Source: Gammaproteobacteria bacterium
Lineage (GTDB): Bacteria; Pseudomonadota; Gammaproteobacteria; Chromatiales; Chromatiaceae
Assembly (NCBI GenBank): GCA_006227775.1
Contig: SBFV01000223.1
Span: forward strand, 1-7,523
Direction of reading: 5' to 3'
Length of the DNA: 7,523 bases
Below the pieces are notes generated by a model that worked only from the letters and a program-made list of their open reading frames with translations, did no database searches and was not told the DNA's origin. This document shows positions 6,627 through 7,523 of this stretch, piece by piece (positions within the stretch are counted from its first letter, which is position 1; each line of letters opens with the position of its first letter). The translations under genes and the position numbers were made by a program.

Positions 6627-6711
6627 CAGCGGGTGGCCGTACTTGTCGGCGCATCCCCTCCGCCTGGATGCGCGTAACCCTTGACGCGAAAGTACCCGCT
6701 GCTTTCAGCGG
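6627..6711 (+). ncRNA. Structured leader with competing hairpins before the response regulator
   Basis: The kinase-regulator spacer can form several stems. (1) CAGCGG (6627-6632) plus GTACTT (6639-6644) pair with AAGTAC (6690-6695) plus CCGCTG (6696-6701): 12 bp with a 6-nt bulge. (2) GCGCATCC (6649-6656) pairs with GGATGCGC (6666-6673): a perfect 8-bp stem inside the first. (3) CGCGT (6671-6675) pairs with ACGCG (6684-6688), which competes with stem 2. (4) CCGCTG (6696-6701) pairs with CAGCGG (6706-6711) over a CTTT loop, which competes with stem 1. No T-run follows, so this is not a standard terminator. It could modulate regulator expression or stabilise an RNA end. This is a sequence observation only; it is not a recognised RNA family. 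Confidence 0.35.
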
Positions 6712-6753
6712 TCGGGGGGCTGGATACCTTCATTGAGCGTTAGCGGGATCGTC

Positions 6754-6759
6754 AGGAGG
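6754..6759 (+). promoter_or_regulatory. Strong ribosome binding site of the response regulator
   Basis: AGGAGG lies seven nt before ATG 6767. It is far stronger than any signal before the kinase GTG, suggesting the regulator is made in excess over the kinase, as is common in two-component pairs. Confidence 0.8.
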
Positions 6760-6766
6760 AAGCCCG

Positions 6767-7408
6767 ATGCACACTGAACCCACCGTCTTCATCGTCGACG
6801 ACGATCAGGCCCTGCGCCATTCCCTGGAATGGCTCATCGAGTCCGCCGGGCTCAAGGTCAAGTCCTTTGGCTCCGCCGAGGCCTTTCTGCGGGCCTATTA
6901 CCCGGGGCAGGCCGGCTGTCTGCTGCTGGACGTCCGGATGCCAGGGATGAGCGGCATGGAGTTGCAGGCCTATCTGGCGCGGGAGGAGATCCGCATCCCG
7001 GTGATCATCATCACGGGCCACGGCGATGTGGGCATGGCGGTCAAGGCCATGCGCGCCGGGGCCCTGGACTTCATCGAAAAGCCGTTCAACGACGAGGCCC
7101 TGATCGACAGCCTGCGCCTGGCCCTGGAGGCGGACAAGCGGCGCCGGGTCGACCGTCAGCAGCGGGCCGAGATCGCCCGCCGGCTGGCGGAGCTTACCCC
7201 CCGGGAGCACGAGGTGATGGAGATGGTCACCGATGGCCGCTCCAACCGCGAGATCGCCGCCGCCATGGGGGTCAGCACCAAGACGGTGGAGGCCCACCGC
7301 GCCCGGGTAATGGACAAGATGCGCGCCGAGTCCCTGGCGGAGCTGGTCCGGCTGTGCCTCACCGCCGGCATCCTCGGCAACGATGCCAGCGAGCCGCCGG
7401 GGGCCTGA
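6767..7408 (+). CDS. FixJ-family response regulator (receiver + LuxR HTH)
   Basis: A 213-residue cytoplasmic transcription factor. The receiver domain (about 5-120) has the acidic pair Asp11/12/13 (VDDDQ), phosphoacceptor Asp55 in LLLDVRMPGMSG, Thr83 in ITGHGDV and Lys105 in FIEKPF. The ITGHGDVGMAVKAMRAGALDF stretch is the FixJ/TtrR/TodT subfamily signature. A charged linker (121-140) leads to a LuxR/NarL-type HTH (about 142-200) starting LTPREHEV, with recognition-helix sequence VSTKTVEAHRARVMDKM. Phosphorylation by the upstream kinase probably promotes dimerisation and DNA binding. It lies 165 nt downstream of the kinase on the same strand and is the likely cognate partner. ATG 6767 is supported by AGGAGG and the family start. 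Target genes are not evident; they may lie outside the window. I cannot assign a specific name (FixJ, TtrR and others share this architecture). Confidence 0.95.
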   Translation: MHTEPTVFIVDDDQALRHSLEWLIESAGLKVKSFGSAEAFLRAYYPGQAGCLLLDVRMPGMSGMELQAYLAREEIRIPVIIITGHGDVGMAVKAMRAGALDFIEKPFNDEALIDSLRLALEADKRRRVDRQQRAEIARRLAELTPREHEVMEMVTDGRSNREIAAAMGVSTKTVEAHRARVMDKMRAESLAELVRLCLTAGILGNDASEPPGA

Positions 7409-7413
7409 GGCAT

Positions 7414-7523
7414 GGCACCGGCTGGATCGGGGAGCGGGGCCGACGCCCAGACCCCCGCGGGTAACCCGTCGGGGCATCCCCCGGAGCGTCCAGCCGGGCG
7501 TTCGATTCCGCGGGGGCACCCGG
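7414..7523 (+). other. Open frame at the right edge, gene status undecided
   Basis: From an ATG five nt after the regulator stop the frame stays open to the window end (36 codons), beginning MAPAGSGSGADAQTPAG. The residues are Gly/Pro/Ala-rich with no recognisable motif, and only a weak GAGG precedes the ATG. It could be the start of a gene co-transcribed with the regulator or merely GC-rich spacer. The same stretch holds a 5-bp CGGGG/CCCCG stem (loop CATC) without a T-run. Confidence 0.15.

Noticed and set aside
6634..6648. Possible sigma-54 promoter (TGGCCGTACTTGTC)
   Set aside because: The TGGC part is present but the -12 GC element is not at the right spacing.
6752..7519. 255-codon minus-strand open frame over the response regulator
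   Set aside because: Antisense shadow of a clear receiver-HTH gene, with no domain resemblance.
1..7523. CRISPR arrays, tRNA/rRNA genes, insertion sequences, attachment sites
   Set aside because: No regularly spaced repeats, transposase-like frames or RNA-gene signatures were seen on either strand.

Overview
The window is a GC-rich stretch with dense coding on both strands. The gene order and protein sequences fit a high-GC gammaproteobacterium. A Chromatiales-like (purple sulfur) lineage is plausible, but this is an inference from composition and gene content; no taxonomic marker is present.

Left half (1-2743, minus strand, transcribed right to left): a lysine/diaminopimelate cluster in the order dapC, dapD, an ArsC/Spx-like YffB-type gene, dapE. 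The dapE gene runs off the left edge after 28 codons. DapD, DapC and DapE are the three consecutive enzymes of the succinylase branch that makes LL-diaminopimelate for peptidoglycan and lysine. The small thioredoxin-fold protein between them is a conserved neighbour with no firm function. The gaps between these genes are 87-102 nt. The dapD-yffB gap holds a GC-rich repeat of a widespread proteobacterial intergenic (REP-like) type that overlaps the ribosome binding site of the yffB-like gene.

Middle (2744-4030): a small VOC/glyoxalase-fold gene on the plus strand is divergent from dapC and convergent with a short RDD-family membrane protein on the minus strand. The RDD gene probably starts at TTG. 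The dapC-VOC spacer (135 nt) contains an extended -10 promoter reading toward dapC. The 244-nt RDD-kinase spacer contains a perfect inverted repeat and a -10-like box directly before the kinase.

Right half (4031-7408, plus strand): a two-component system. It consists of an 856-residue membrane histidine kinase (two TM segments around a ~260-residue periplasmic sensor, two cytoplasmic PAS domains, HisKA, HATPase) and a FixJ-family response regulator (receiver plus LuxR-type HTH). They are separated by 165 nt with overlapping, mutually exclusive potential hairpins before a strong Shine-Dalgarno. The signal and target genes cannot be read from the window.

The last 115 nt hold no gene I can establish. 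I do not see a clearly new biological system. The points most worth checking are the structured kinase-regulator spacer, the unassigned sensor domain, and the repeat embedded in the dap operon.
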